From NCBI RefSeq assembly GCF_958298935.1, contig NC_084933.1:4633001-4697000 (forward strand): 64,000 nucleotides of DNA, read 5' to 3'. The notes under the pieces were generated by a model. That model made no database searches. It saw nothing but the letters and a program-made list of their open reading frames with translations, and was not told where the DNA came from. Source of the stretch: Phragmites australis. Lineage: Eukaryota; Streptophyta; Magnoliopsida; Poales; Poaceae. The position numbers were made by a program, and so were the translations under genes. Below are positions 57,096-61,112 of the stretch, piece after piece (position 1 is the stretch's first letter; each line of letters begins with the position of its first letter).

Positions 57096-59172
57096 CACGC
57101 GCGCGCACGCGTGTGTCTGTTTGGATGGCTGGTTAAACCTTAAACTGTAGGCAGTGATGCTGTTTTTGAACTGATAATGATTAAGCATCAATTGTACTCG
57201 GTAGTATCCCTGCCAATTTTGGAACCAACAGTAATAGAGTTATCACTGTCGGTTTGTGTTACAAACACAATGTAACACAAATCGATAGTCATATTTGGTC
57301 CCAAATCTGATATTTTTGGAACCTTTTTTTGCACTCGACGAACGAACCCCTGCGGCCCCCACGGTTTTTGTGACTTTTGACGGTTTTTGCTATCACTGCC
57401 TCCATTATCACGCTTTTGTGGGAGTCGAACCTGCGAGTATAGCAATATATGCGCTCAAGTAGTTTTTGGGAGTTGAACTCGCGACTTCACCCCTTACGCG
57501 AAGCTTTCTTACCATCTCACCTCACAATTTTAGCTAATGGCTATGGGGTAATTTATTTTTTTACTTCTCCACAAATTTTTAGACGATTATTTGGGTATTT
57601 AGATTACTTTAAATGAAAATATTGCAAACTACAAAGTTGTACATCTCGTCGAGATATACAATTTTCATATAAAGTTTGTCTCCGTCGAACTCTGTATGAA
57701 AATGTTTGTCTCCAAAATCGTGCATTGTTCGGTAAAATAGCCATAACTTTTGCTTACAGAGTATAATTTTGATGTTCAACCTCTACTTTGAAGCTTACGA
57801 GGAGGTGCATCTGAAAAGATAGCAGTGTTTAGATTGGTACATTTCTTGACCCCAAAAAAGGCTCAGAAGACCGTCGAGAGGACTTCTGAAGTTTTTGATC
57901 GAAAATTTACCTTCTCCAATTTACCTAAATTTTTTTGGACACATAGTGTTGCATGTGAAGGTCAGTGCTTCCCACATTTTATCAATTAGAGTTACTAAAC
58001 TCGTGATAAAAATCTTTCAAGTTGTAGTTTTGAATTGTGTAGCCCTGTGTGGCTTTTTTAATCATTCCTACTAGTGTCATTTCAGATCCAGCAATTTGCA
58101 ATTTACTTTGTCGTCTAGTGGGTGGTTTTCCTTCGATAGTCTTTAGATGATTATTTGGATATCTATATTGCTTGAAATAAAAAGTTATCAATTACAAAGT
58201 TGTATATCTAGTCAAGTGCTAGAATTTTCATATAAAGTTTGTTTCCATACGACTAAATATAAGAAAGTTATGAATTTTCAAAGATAGGCTGCATTTTATT
58301 ATCACTACTGGTTTTCTATCACTATCTCCATTATCACTATCAGTTGAAAACTATAACCGGCAGTGATAATAAGTATCATTGCCGGTTTTTTAATTAAATC
58401 GGTAGTGATACTTGATCATCACTAATTCACTGCTAGATTTTTACCAGATAAATTATTACTGTTAGTTTTTGTTAGAACTGATAATAAAAATAGGGCATTG
58501 ATGATATTTTTTTATAGTAGTGCACATGGGGCTTGTGATAGTCCCGAGGTGTTACAATAGTGTATCCAGTCCAGAGAAGCTGAGTGACTTATTGACGAAG
58601 GGTGTAATTGGGTGAGTTTGAATGCCGTTAATCCTTCCATTCTCCACAAAGTAGCATCATTGTTTGTCGAGTTAAACGGCACGTATCATCGATCCTATGT
58701 CATGAAGATGCATGGGGCACCCTCTGTGTCCGTGTTATTTCGGTTGTATACATAGTCACATATCAATGGTGAAGGCACATATTAATCAGCCGCCATAATG
58801 GTCCTGCTTATGCACACACAACAGCTAATTACTAGCTCAACCCTTATGCAACCAACCAACAAGAGTCCGTAAAGAACAAGTATTATTAAAAATTTGAATA
58901 ACGACAGGGCAGTACCATCATTAATATACGATCGCATTTAGAAGAAAACCTGACCTTTATTTCAACGGACAACGGGATATTACCTTGTTAATAGGACATA
59001 AGCCAATATAGTGACTGTTTTCATCTTCATAGTGGATATGTTCCATGAGGTTGTTCAAAGCTCTTTCTCTTAGCTTATTCATTGGCCACCGATTTGACAT
59101 TGGTTCCACAAACTTATTCAAATAAGCCATTGCAATACTTTGCAACCATGAAGGGCGATAGATAAGGTCTTC
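4801..59172 (-). CDS. Oxidosqualene cyclase (triterpene/sterol synthase), C-terminal 12 exons, 5' end outside the window
   Basis: The enzyme family folds 2,3-oxidosqualene into cyclic triterpenes or sterols on the ER membrane. The coding exons on the minus strand are, in order, 59172-58984, 37952-37839, 26325-26203, 26127-26008, 25557-25459, 15922-15866, 13867-13821, 13726-13583, 13502-13325, 5585-5511, 5411-5328 and 4917-4801. Each has AG/GT borders and together they give 448 codons plus TAA with no stop or frameshift. Family landmarks appear in the right order: the HYEDEN block, WLAEDGMK, the DxTAE catalytic motif, YVECTS, two QW motifs (QRKDGSW, QLSTGGW), a weak third (QLETGEF) and the terminal [10 protein letters not shown]. 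Known cyclases have about 760 residues, so roughly 300 N-terminal residues (including the MWCHCR block) are missing. The exon-to-span ratio is about 2.5%. The exact product (cycloartenol, parkeol, amyrin or other) cannot be read off. Family assignment is very secure; expression is unknown. Confidence 0.93.
5328..5411 (-). CDS. OSC exon k
   Basis: 28 codons, [20 protein letters not shown] then ETGEFPQQ, the penultimate cyclase block with a degenerate QW motif (QLETGEF). Donor CAA/GTAAGT is near consensus. Confidence 0.92.
5511..5585 (-). CDS. OSC exon j
   Basis: 25 codons, [20 protein letters not shown] and LYAGQ, matching the cyclase block S-HxVNTxWAMLALIxAGQ. In phase 0 with its neighbours. 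Confidence 0.92.
5586..7677. other. OSC intron sequence, no gene recognised
   Basis: Lower part of the 7.7-kb intron between exons i and j. It holds a short direct repeat at 6281-6450. A degenerate repeat at about 7195-7500 is built of AACATCCGAT-like words (several copies), resembling LTR sequence of copia elements. An acceptor-like TTTTTTTGCAG occurs at 5986 but no coding frame follows. Confidence 0.4.
6281..6450. repeat. 84-bp direct repeat, two copies
   Basis: CCAAACGAGATAAAACAGGC starts both copies (6281 and 6365); each ends in GACCTAATAAAATC.TCTTC followed by GTGTACATG. Confidence 0.7.
7735..10514. mobile_element. CACTA-like family B repeat(s), interrupted by a copia fragment
   Basis: Arrays of inverted ATCACTGCCGGCT / AGCCGGCAGTGAT words at 7735-7890, 9980-10070 and 10150-10490. 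The right end TTCTATAGTAGTG gives CACTACTATAGAA on the other strand. The 7790-7930 segment reappears at 9980-10110, so this may be two abutting copies. A tRNA-like module is present at about 8028-8092 (minus). The left terminus is not certain. Confidence 0.6.
8813..9978 (+). pseudogene. Ty1-copia (SIRE/Maximus-like) integrase-region fragment
   Basis: The frame at 8813-9241 carries the pre-integrase tail and integrase core: HMDLFGS (first Asp), [11 protein letters not shown], and RSDNKPEF (second Asp). A frameshift at about 9241 and several stops follow. Recognisable pieces continue: ERKNKT with the Glu, [12 protein letters not shown], [23 protein letters not shown]. The last segment (9700-9978) is the Gln/Asp-rich linker before RT. 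No LTR, RT or RNase H is nearby, so this is a broken internal fragment inserted in family-B DNA within an OSC intron. Confidence 0.85.
10515..10788. other. Unassigned DNA, left of MITE copy 2
   Basis: No gene recognised. Removing the MITE joins this piece to 12032 onwards, a GC-rich segment. Confidence 0.35.
10789..12028. mobile_element. CACTA-type MITE, family A copy 2, with TSD TCG
   Basis: 1240 bp from CACTACGTGAAAAA to TTTTTCACGTAGTG, flanked by TCG at 10786-10788 and 12029-12031. It is the inverted equivalent of copies 1 and 3 and carries the same tRNA-like module, here on the plus strand (GGTGGTTAGGCAGC near 11632 and GAGTTCGATTCCC near 11669). Confidence 0.92.
12032..12645. other. GC-rich segment with short ORFs, possibly captured host DNA
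   Basis: Clearly richer in GC than its surroundings, with short overlapping ORFs on both strands (for example 12055-12249 plus and 11979-12278 minus). None is recognised, and there is no splice structure I can defend. The position just inside a long inverted terminus fits a Pack-type captured fragment. Confidence 0.3.
12646..13324. other. OSC intron sequence, nothing recognised
   Basis: AT-rich, no coherent ORF. Confidence 0.4.
13325..13502 (-). CDS. OSC exon i
   Basis: 178 nt, [15 protein letters not shown] through [13 protein letters not shown] to the QW motif QLSTGGW and [10 protein letters not shown]. Very close to the conserved cyclase core. Donor GAG/GTAATT opens a 7,739-bp intron. 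Confidence 0.93.
13583..13726 (-). CDS. OSC exon h
   Basis: 144 nt starting with the last base of the split Pro codon, then [16 protein letters not shown] and ending KKQRKDGS plus part of Trp. It carries the first QW motif (QRKDGSW), whose Trp codon is split over the next 80-bp intron. Confidence 0.92.
13821..13867 (-). CDS. OSC exon g
   Basis: 47 nt encoding [15 protein letters not shown] plus two bases of a Pro codon. Corresponds to the cyclase block LINPAETFGDIVIDYP. The split codon is completed by exon h across a 94-bp intron. Confidence 0.9.
13868..15865. other. OSC intron between exons f and g
   Basis: 1,998 bp, AT-rich. The only structure seen is a 24-bp direct repeat with core GATCCACATTAGATTTGCTA at 14488 and 14530. 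Confidence 0.5.
15866..15922 (-). CDS. OSC exon f
   Basis: 19 codons, [19 protein letters not shown], matching the cyclase block NADGGFATYELTRSYxWLE. The reading frame joins exon e across a 9,536-bp intron. Donor GAG/GTGAGT; acceptor CTTAAAG. Confidence 0.88.
16075..16260. mobile_element. Short CACTA-like family B fragment
   Basis: Inverted ATAGTGATAGCATCATTATC and CCGGTAGTGAT words, ending TTTCTATAGTAG, close to the family-B terminus. Both ends are incomplete. Confidence 0.5.
16734..19306 (+). mobile_element. CACTA-type element, 5' terminal region with promoter and captured-like leader, 3' end missing
   Basis: Starts CACTACGTAAGATATGAAC after TCA, then about 500 bp of inverted GTCATTAGTGACGG words. 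A TATA-like CTATATATAACTT follows (about 17237), then AACCCTAGC and a C-rich open leader (17249-17563, no ATG at its start) ending at a GT donor (CTCCAG/GTAAGAGG). A second word cluster at 19265-19300 may be the worn end. No transposase was seen. Confidence 0.55.
18143..18397. mobile_element. hAT/PIF-like MITE
   Basis: Begins GGCCCTGTTTGGAT and ends ATCCAAATAGGCTC, an imperfect inverted pair. The inside has several self-complementary blocks of the AAACTATAGTATTTTTGG type. No clean target duplication was seen. Confidence 0.5.
19307..21447. other. OSC intron sequence with small repeats
   Basis: Contains a CCAACCGATGAGCAGGAATA block at about 19340 that recurs at 23838. A possible degenerate MITE lies at 20080-20340 (CTTGCCAAAA and GGTAAGGTTG words), and the 20811-20941 tandem array is listed separately. 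No gene recognised. Confidence 0.4.
20811..20941. repeat. Three-copy degenerate tandem repeat
   Basis: GGTAGTATAATTATAGATGA starts at 20811 and 20877 and a variant at 20929; spacings are 66 and 52 bp. GATGTGCTGGATATGCTC occurs twice. Confidence 0.7.
21640..22700 (-). pseudogene. Deleted Ty3-gypsy element: gag and RNase H remnants
   Basis: On the minus strand, 22110-21640 reads WTLYFDRSL (first RNase H Asp), [13 protein letters not shown] (Glu), then [15 protein letters not shown] and [13 protein letters not shown], the C-terminal part of a gypsy RNase H. Just upstream (about 22270-22190) a gag-like EFIQCFSNT segment appears, so protease and RT have been deleted. Stops and frame changes are common. 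22627-22340 is an open frame (start [13 protein letters not shown]) that may be gag N-terminal but is not recognised. Confidence 0.7.
22907..23820. mobile_element. Micron-like element flanked by (TA)n on both sides, copy 1
   Basis: A (TA)n tract at about 22907-22951 is followed by GTTGCTATTCTG...CTATGCGCAGC; the other side ends GCTGCACATAGGCGCAGAATAG then another (TA)n at about 23790-23820. These sequences form an imperfect inverted pair. The interior is full of GTTGTAACTG / CAGTTACAAC words. Rice micron elements are known to sit inside TA microsatellites in this way; no coding capacity. Confidence 0.55.
23821..24529. other. OSC intron sequence, unassigned
   Basis: Begins with the CCTAACCGATGAGCAGGAATA block shared with 19340. 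The rest looks like worn retroelement DNA (CTAGGGTTTCTAGTG block), unidentified. Confidence 0.35.
24530..24839. mobile_element. CACTA-type MITE, family C, with TSD ATC
   Basis: 310 bp from CACTACACCAAAACA to TGTTCTGTAGCAGTG, flanked by ATC on both sides (24527-24529, 24840-24842). Interior made of inverted CAGTGCCGGTTC / GAACCGGCACTGA words. No ORF. Confidence 0.88.
25266..25355. repeat. 45-bp perfect-looking tandem duplication
   Basis: CAATCAAGCTAATGCACACA starts at 25266 and 25311; the copies differ by about one base. It lies in an OSC intron near the exon-e donor, and the low divergence suggests it is young. Confidence 0.9.
25459..25557 (-). CDS. OSC exon e
   Basis: 33 codons, [20 protein letters not shown] to [10 protein letters not shown]. 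Matches the cyclase block normally read as LLLSKMPxEIVG...ERLYDAVNVLLSLQ. Two GT donors lie close together (GTGGTATG); the second keeps the next exon in frame and is preferred. Confidence 0.9.
26008..26127 (-). CDS. OSC exon d, carrying the catalytic DxTAE motif
   Basis: 40 codons, [20 protein letters not shown] to ADTTAEAIK. The catalytic acid region normally reads DHGWP-I/V-SDCTAE; here it reads [12 protein letters not shown]. The proton-donating Asp is kept, the next residue is Thr instead of Cys, and the His before GW is Asn. Donor AAG/GTGATG, acceptor TTGTAG. Confidence 0.92.
26203..26325 (-). CDS. OSC exon c
   Basis: 41 codons, [17 protein letters not shown] to AHEFMKNAQ. The Tyr that lines up with the active-site Tyr of plant cycloartenol synthases (in the usual GYNGSQLWDT block) is kept as [10 protein letters not shown]. 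The upstream intron is 11,513 bp and the next one only 75 bp. Confidence 0.92.
26326..27302. other. OSC intron sequence left of the copia element
   Basis: A MITE-like block at about 26724-26985 starts GGCTATGTTTGGATAG and is AT-rich with short inverted segments; the other end is unclear. No gene recognised. Confidence 0.35.
27303..27597 (+). repeat. Left LTR of the copia element
   Basis: 295 bp, TG...CA. By eye it differs from the right LTR at about 24 positions, mostly transitions, so about 92% identity. Confidence 0.92.
29023..29780 (+). pseudogene. copia gag (UBN2-type) with a stop inside the zinc knuckle
   Basis: Open frame from 29023 to 29721. The likely start is the ATG at 29044 ([19 protein letters not shown]), a typical copia gag start. 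The capsid domain has [24 protein letters not shown] and [12 protein letters not shown]. The Lys-rich linker is followed by CYKCKD, then TGA, then GHVRKDC, so the CCHC knuckle is split by a nonsense codon. One base change would explain it. Confidence 0.88.
29761..30290 (+). pseudogene. copia protease fragment with altered catalytic triplet
   Basis: Continues in frame after gag: [14 protein letters not shown], where copia proteases have WxLDSG. The catalytic Asp is kept but Gly is Thr. Then [16 protein letters not shown], the usual end of the domain. A TAG at 30136 follows; the remaining sequence runs to the purine-rich tract before the right LTR with no integrase or RT. Confidence 0.85.
30369..30664 (+). 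repeat. Right LTR of the copia element
   Basis: 296 bp, TGTTGG...CTAACA, preceded by a purine-rich AAGGTGGAG. Confidence 0.92.
30665..30920. other. Short unassigned stretch before MITE copy 3
   Basis: Holds an ATG-started 63-codon frame at 30739 ([15 protein letters not shown]) that runs into the MITE. Not recognised; likely captured or chance. Confidence 0.3.
30921..32181. mobile_element. CACTA-type MITE, family A copy 3, with TSD GGA
   Basis: 1261 bp from CACTACGTGAAAAA to TTTTTCACATAGTG (one base off), flanked by GGA at 30918-30920 and 32182-32184. Same structure and orientation as copy 1 at 1090, with the same tRNA-like module (about 31290-31350, minus). Confidence 0.92.
32185..32882. 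other. OSC intron sequence between MITEs
   Basis: Starts with 5'-UTR-like AAACCCTAGCC DNA (32221). A MITE-like patch around 32570-32690 (AATTCCTATGAG, TTTCATAGGA) is unresolved. No gene recognised. Confidence 0.35.
32883..34165. mobile_element. CACTA-type element, family C, carrying a GC-rich insert (Pack-type)
   Basis: 1283 bp from CACTACTACAGAA to TTTTTGCAATAGTG; flanks CCT and TCT match at two of three bases. The ends are built of CAGTGCCGGTTC / GAACCGGCACTGA words as in the 24530 copy. The middle (about 33290-33990) is GC-rich with a CT-rich leader and overlapping ORFs on both strands (33483-33944 plus, 33126-33497 minus), unlike the ends. It looks like captured host gene DNA, gene unknown. 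Confidence 0.7.
34211..34893 (+). mobile_element. Degenerate copia-like element: one LTR plus part of the other
   Basis: Complete LTR 34211-34589 (TGTTGAATAATT to TTCGTAACA), then about 140 bp, then a partial second LTR from about 34733 to 34893 (ending CCTAACA) sharing GTTGCTAGTTGGG and the AACAAACATCGTGC block. Related in its R region to the copia at 27303. Flanks do not match. Confidence 0.65.
34894..35768. other. OSC intron sequence, nothing recognised
   Basis: AT-rich with a CT-rich tract at 35670-35703. Confidence 0.4.
35769..36246. mobile_element. Mutator-like MITE with long TIRs and 9-bp TSD
   Basis: 478 bp. Both ends read GGGAAATTTTGCTCCTG and then match for roughly 100 bp with substitutions (GAGTTTTGGGAGAAAACA versus GAGTTTTAGGGAAAACA). 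Flanking 9-mers TTATGTTTA and TTCTGTTTA agree at 8 of 9. No ORF. Confidence 0.85.
36247..37838. other. OSC intron sequence; possible LINE 3' end
   Basis: The sequence ending at 37318 in an interrupted A-run (TCAAAAAAGAAAAAAACAAC) with AATTGAACCGTGGCGCTCC before it resembles an L1 LINE tail on the plus strand, but no reverse transcriptase was found here. 36574-36783 is an unrecognised ORF. Confidence 0.35.
37839..37952 (-). CDS. OSC exon b
   Basis: 38 codons, from [12 protein letters not shown] to [10 protein letters not shown], matching the cyclase stretch around LCCWVEDP and AEDGMK. It joins exon a in phase 0 across a 21,031-bp intron. Donor AAG/GTATTG; acceptor TTATTAG. Confidence 0.92.
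37953..39562. other. OSC intron sequence, unassigned
   Basis: Contains a G-run at 38971-38992 and repeated AGACCGGACT / AGACCGAA-type words (38850-39060) like those of copia LTRs. No gene recognised. Confidence 0.4.
39563..40315. mobile_element. CACTA-type MITE, family D, with TSD AGT
   Basis: 753 bp from CACTACGTCAGGACA to ATTTTCTAGTAGTG, flanked by AGT at 39560-39562 and 40316-40318. Built of TGTTAC / GTAACA words rather than the GACGGG words of family A. It has an internal tandem array at about 39925-40155 (unit about 57 bp, ATTATGTGTTCCTATAG) and a tRNA-like module near 39825-39895. Confidence 0.9.
40372..41069. mobile_element. Solo LTR with perfect TSD ATGAT
   Basis: 698 bp, starts TGTCGAGGATTTG and ends ATATATCCTCGTCA; termini are inverted with one mismatch. 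Flanked by ATGAT at 40367-40371 and 41070-41074. No internal retrotransposon sequence, so it arose by recombination between two LTRs. Orientation not decided. Confidence 0.88.
41075..42637. other. OSC intron sequence, nothing recognised
   Basis: AT-rich, no gene. The gypsy homology starts abruptly at about 42638. Confidence 0.4.
42638..43150 (+). pseudogene. gypsy gag, N-terminally truncated
   Basis: Reads [20 protein letters not shown], the centre of the gag capsid domain, then [18 protein letters not shown] and a zinc-binding [15 protein letters not shown]. Stops at TAG 43148. The first coding base is set by where homology begins. Confidence 0.88.
43300..44060 (+). pseudogene. gypsy protease region, broken
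   Basis: In shifted frames: [20 protein letters not shown], where the active triplet is Asp-Gly-Cys rather than Asp-Gly-Gly/Ser. Then [20 protein letters not shown], the protease C-terminal block. Stops at 43828 and 44006 and a frame change near 43560 make it non-functional. Confidence 0.8.
44071..45174 (+). pseudogene. gypsy reverse transcriptase, intact core
   Basis: 367 codons with the RT fingers ([20 protein letters not shown]), palm YVDDLVVKS with both catalytic Asps, [13 protein letters not shown], and thumb/connection [17 protein letters not shown]. Ends at TAG 45172 before RNase H. The best-kept part of the element. Confidence 0.92.
45175..46340 (+). pseudogene. gypsy RNase H domain
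   Basis: Frame 45568-46401 holds [15 protein letters not shown] (Asp), [15 protein letters not shown] (Glu), [14 protein letters not shown] (Asp) and [14 protein letters not shown]. The linker (45175-45567) carries two stops. Near 46340 the frame shifts before integrase. Confidence 0.88.
46345..47418 (+). pseudogene. gypsy integrase, with one catalytic Asp replaced
   Basis: HHCC zinc finger ([18 protein letters not shown]), core with WGLDILGPF (first Asp), IITHNGTQF (second Asp replaced by His) and QAERANAEI (Glu). Frame 46520-47155 is open upstream to about 46345. A C-terminal part in another frame (47175-47415) reads VGDLVLR and [12 protein letters not shown]. The His substitution alone would block strand transfer. 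Confidence 0.88.
47416..49000. repeat. Two-copy tandem duplication inside the gypsy element, about 810-bp period
   Basis: TGGTGCCCGG at 47721 and 48531, followed by GGCAGTACCCCGAGCACTAC, CTCGGGTAATC and GAGTGGTCGGGACCGCCTAG in both. AATCTGCTTGG at 47590 pairs with AATCTATTTGG at 48396. Shorter partial copies lie at 48090 and 48890. No coding capacity. Confidence 0.85.
49854..50588 (-). pseudogene. gypsy antisense ORF, coiled-coil part
   Basis: Minus-strand frame of 244 codons: a Pro/Ala/Glu repeat region, then a long Glu/Ala/Arg/Lys stretch ([20 protein letters not shown], then [20 protein letters not shown]) typical of a coiled coil. It is the downstream section of the antisense ORF at 52156. 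Function unknown. Confidence 0.7.
51389..52156 (-). pseudogene. gypsy antisense ORF, N-terminal part (putative gypsy-type transposon domain)
   Basis: From ATG at 52156 ([13 protein letters not shown]) one frame runs through [64 protein letters not shown], then [20 protein letters not shown] and WVYINVS. This is the antisense protein of large grass gypsy elements (often annotated putative gypsy type transposon). Three in-frame stops (52036, 51910, 51769), no frameshift over 256 codons. Confidence 0.82.
52649..53990 (+). repeat. gypsy 3' LTR, about 1342 bp
   Basis: Starts TGTCAGTGACATGGG right after a purine-rich GGGCCCGGGGGCTGC and ends CTCCGACA, giving TGTC...GACA. A TATA-like GGATAAAAGG lies at 53567. 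Contains a 78-bp tandem array. The exact end is inferred. Confidence 0.75.
52743..53062 (+). repeat. 78-bp tandem repeat array in the gypsy LTR
   Basis: Four units; CCCGAGAAG (or variant) at 52743, 52821, 52899, 52977 and 53055, each 78 bp apart. Units hold CAGTTCCGGGAGAGGGCGCT and CCCGAGCACCC-type words. It sits in the U3 part of the LTR. Confidence 0.92.
53991..55723 (+). mobile_element. SIRE/Maximus-like copia 3' end, with LTR 54683-55723
   Basis: Internal non-coding 3' region with GTGGTATCTC / AATTGGTATCATT words, the block ending CACCAAAAAGGGGGATA (purine tract), then an LTR TGTAGCAAAAATGG...TCCTCACA. LTR interior has CACCGGATCATCCGGTGTT words. Its 5' side abuts the gypsy LTR at 53990, so the gypsy probably landed in or beside it. 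Confidence 0.75.
55724..56567. other. OSC intron sequence, unassigned
   Basis: AT-rich, with an unrecognised open frame at 55749-56033. Confidence 0.35.
56568..57005. mobile_element. Micron-like element, copy 2, beside (TA)n and (GTAT)n
   Basis: Starts TGTGTCTAGGCTCAACTATA and ends AACTATAGTTCACCTAGACA, a clear inverted pair of about 25 bp. Interior repeats GTTGTAACTG / TTACAACC words as in the copy at 22907, plus a (TA)n at 56815-56850. The right flank is a TATG/TA microsatellite. Confidence 0.6.
57011..57118. repeat. Compound microsatellite (GTAT)n(TA)n(CATA)n(TA)n(TG)n(CG)n
   Basis: A self-complementary GTAT/TA/ATAC block followed by TGTGTGTG and CGCGCGCACGCG. Purine-pyrimidine alternation over about 100 bp. 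Confidence 0.95.
57141..58522. mobile_element. CACTA-like family B element, copy 2
   Basis: Right end TTTTTTTATAGTAGTG (CACTACTATAAAA on the other strand). Blocks GTTTGTCTCC and AAAGTTATGAATTTTC, and ATCACTACTGG / CCGGCAGTGATA words, are shared with 7735-10514. Tandem tRNA-like B-box words lie at 57421 and 57469 (minus). Left end not fixed. Confidence 0.65.
58523..58983. other. OSC intron just downstream of exon a
   Basis: No repeat or gene recognised; AT-rich with a normal donor at exon a. Confidence 0.4.
58984..59172 (-). CDS. OSC exon a (most upstream exon seen)
   Basis: 63 codons starting EDLIYRPSW and ending GLCPINK. It contains KFVEPM, the LRERAL segment and [12 protein letters not shown], all typical of the middle of cyclases. 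The acceptor is a pyrimidine stretch followed by CACCACAG and the donor is AAG/GTAATA. No earlier OSC exon was found between here and position 64000. Confidence 0.92.
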
Positions 59173-59500
59173 CTGTGGTGAAAAAAGGAAAAAAAATCAT
59201 GAGTTCATATATAATAATTTGTGTACTAGAGAAAAAAATTGAAACATAGCTTCATTATACCGCTAAGAAAACAAATCCAATATCATGATCTGGCCATTAC
59301 TCTGTACTAAAGATCGAAATAGTGCTCCTTACTGTTAAAATGATTCTATTCCTCCAATTTCACATGCCGAACTGGTAATAAACCACCCCGCCCCTAAAAA
59401 AGATAAAATCCACACGTACACACACAAATAGGGAAAAAATACAGTTAATCTATGTCCACGTACAAACACATCTGAAGAAACTAGGGACAAACATTTCCTC
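59173..59500. other. OSC intron upstream of exon a
   Basis: Pyrimidine-rich acceptor region, otherwise unassigned. No further OSC exon seen. Confidence 0.4.
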
Positions 59501-60089
59501 ACTACAATCTCCTCTGGTATTAGTTTGAATGGGGATGTGATGCTCTGATATGGAGATTTAGTTCTTCTAGTATTTATTCATCTCAGTCTCTTTATAGTGT
59601 TATTAATTTAAAAGGAGTTTGCATGCATAAGTTCCTGCTTTATGGCACATTCATATCCCTCTAGAGTTCAGGTTTTCCTCTGGCTTTTGTCTAAAAACAA
59701 GTTACTGACAAGAGTCTATATATCCGTCATCAGTTTTTTGGTTGTGTAGTTGCTCAAAAGATGTGGAGTGATCTTAGTGAAGTGGTATAGGCTAGGGGAT
59801 GGTTTTGAGTCTACTTTTAGGCTTTGGCTTACTGATAGAAAATGTGGTGTGCTAAATATTGTTATTTCTGCACTCCTATGGTAGATTTGGAAACTAAGAA
59901 ACAATCTGTGTTGTCAGAATGGAAGGTGGAACAACAGTCAGCTGCTTTGGAGTCATATATTCAATGCTGAAGTTCCTGGAAGCCGATTTGCCAGAAGGAA
60001 AGATTATCAGACTTGGAAACTAACAGCAGCAAGCTGGAAGCACTGGTGAGCAGGACGCTGCGCATCAGTTTGGGTTGATGGAAGCAGGG

Positions 60090-60131
<42 letters not shown>

Positions 60132-60399
60132 CCAAGCAGGGCAGTCTCTTGTGATATAGCCAATGGATCAAGCAGGGAAGAAGGACAAGATGTCATTCTG
60201 GCACTTCGATAGTTATTAGGCTATCGACAAAAGGGAAGAGAAAGATGAATGACCGTGTCACAGGATTGTTTTGTTTTGAGTTGGGGTTTAACTTTGATGT
60301 AGAGTTTTGTAGTTTTACAGAACGATGCTGTAAACGCTTCTGGTCCTTTGCAATGCATTGAGACTGGGGGCATTGTCGCTTAGACTCCCCAAAAAAAAA
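59500..60399 (+). pseudogene. L1-type LINE, 3' end of ORF2 and A-tail
   Basis: Broken frames read YSSQSLYSVIN, VQVFLWLLSKNKLLT (the zf-RVT region after the reverse transcriptase) and LWLTDRKCGVLNIVISALLW followed by IWKLRNN. A 3' UTR with a (CT)n tract (about 60091-60127) ends in an A-run at 60391-60399. Plus strand, against the OSC gene. Confidence 0.8.
60091..60127. repeat. (CT)n microsatellite
   Basis: About 18 CT units inside the LINE 3' UTR. Confidence 0.9.
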
Positions 60400-60739
60400 C
60401 TTTTCCTCAGAACAAACACCTTCCCAAAACGTTGTCGGAATATAGGATAAAGAACTAACATCCCTGTCTCTACGCATCACATCGATCACTACCAATTTTA
60501 AATTTATGTTGATTATAATTCCATTGGTCTATGTCGATTCCTTGCAGGTTCTTGAATAGGTTTGATATTAGTCCCAAAGGTATGACACCCTTTTTTTTAG
60601 TGAATGACCAACGTTTGACAGTGTTTTCTTTTCTTGGTTTTTGATATTTGATCCTATGCTCTATAGATTTTAAGATAAATGTCAACGTAGTGCTAATCCA
60701 TGTTATGGGGTTTCAGACCAGTATATATTACGTACATAT

Positions 60740-61112
60740 AAATGTGTCACAGTAAATATGCTGTGGTGAAGTGGAAAGACCTTTGTAAACCTAAAAATCA
60801 ACGAGGATTAGGGATCCAAGACCTCAACATCGAAAATACCTCACCCTTATGCAAATAGTGTCCAAATTATTGACAGAAGATGGGATCCGGCAAAACCTTA
60901 TTTGCAACAAATATTTGGGGTAAAAAACACTTTCTCAAGTCGAAGGCAAGCCAGGTAATTCTCATTTATGGGCCGGACCAATTGAAATTAAGCACATTTT
61001 CCCGCTATGGTTCCCTCTACTTAAATGAAGGTACTGAAATTAGATTTTGGGAGGATGCCTGGCTAGGCAACACTCCTTTAAAAGACCAGTACTTGAACTT
61101 ATATAACACAAC
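60740..61112 (+). pseudogene. L1-type LINE fragment, reverse-transcriptase C-terminal side
   Basis: Reads VKWKDLCKPKNQRGLGIQDL, then after stops EIRFWEDAWLGNTPLKDQY and LYNTTW, typical of the ORF2 stretch between RT and zf-RVT. It lies after, not before, the LINE 3' end at 59500-60399, so it is a second copy or rearranged. Confidence 0.82.
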
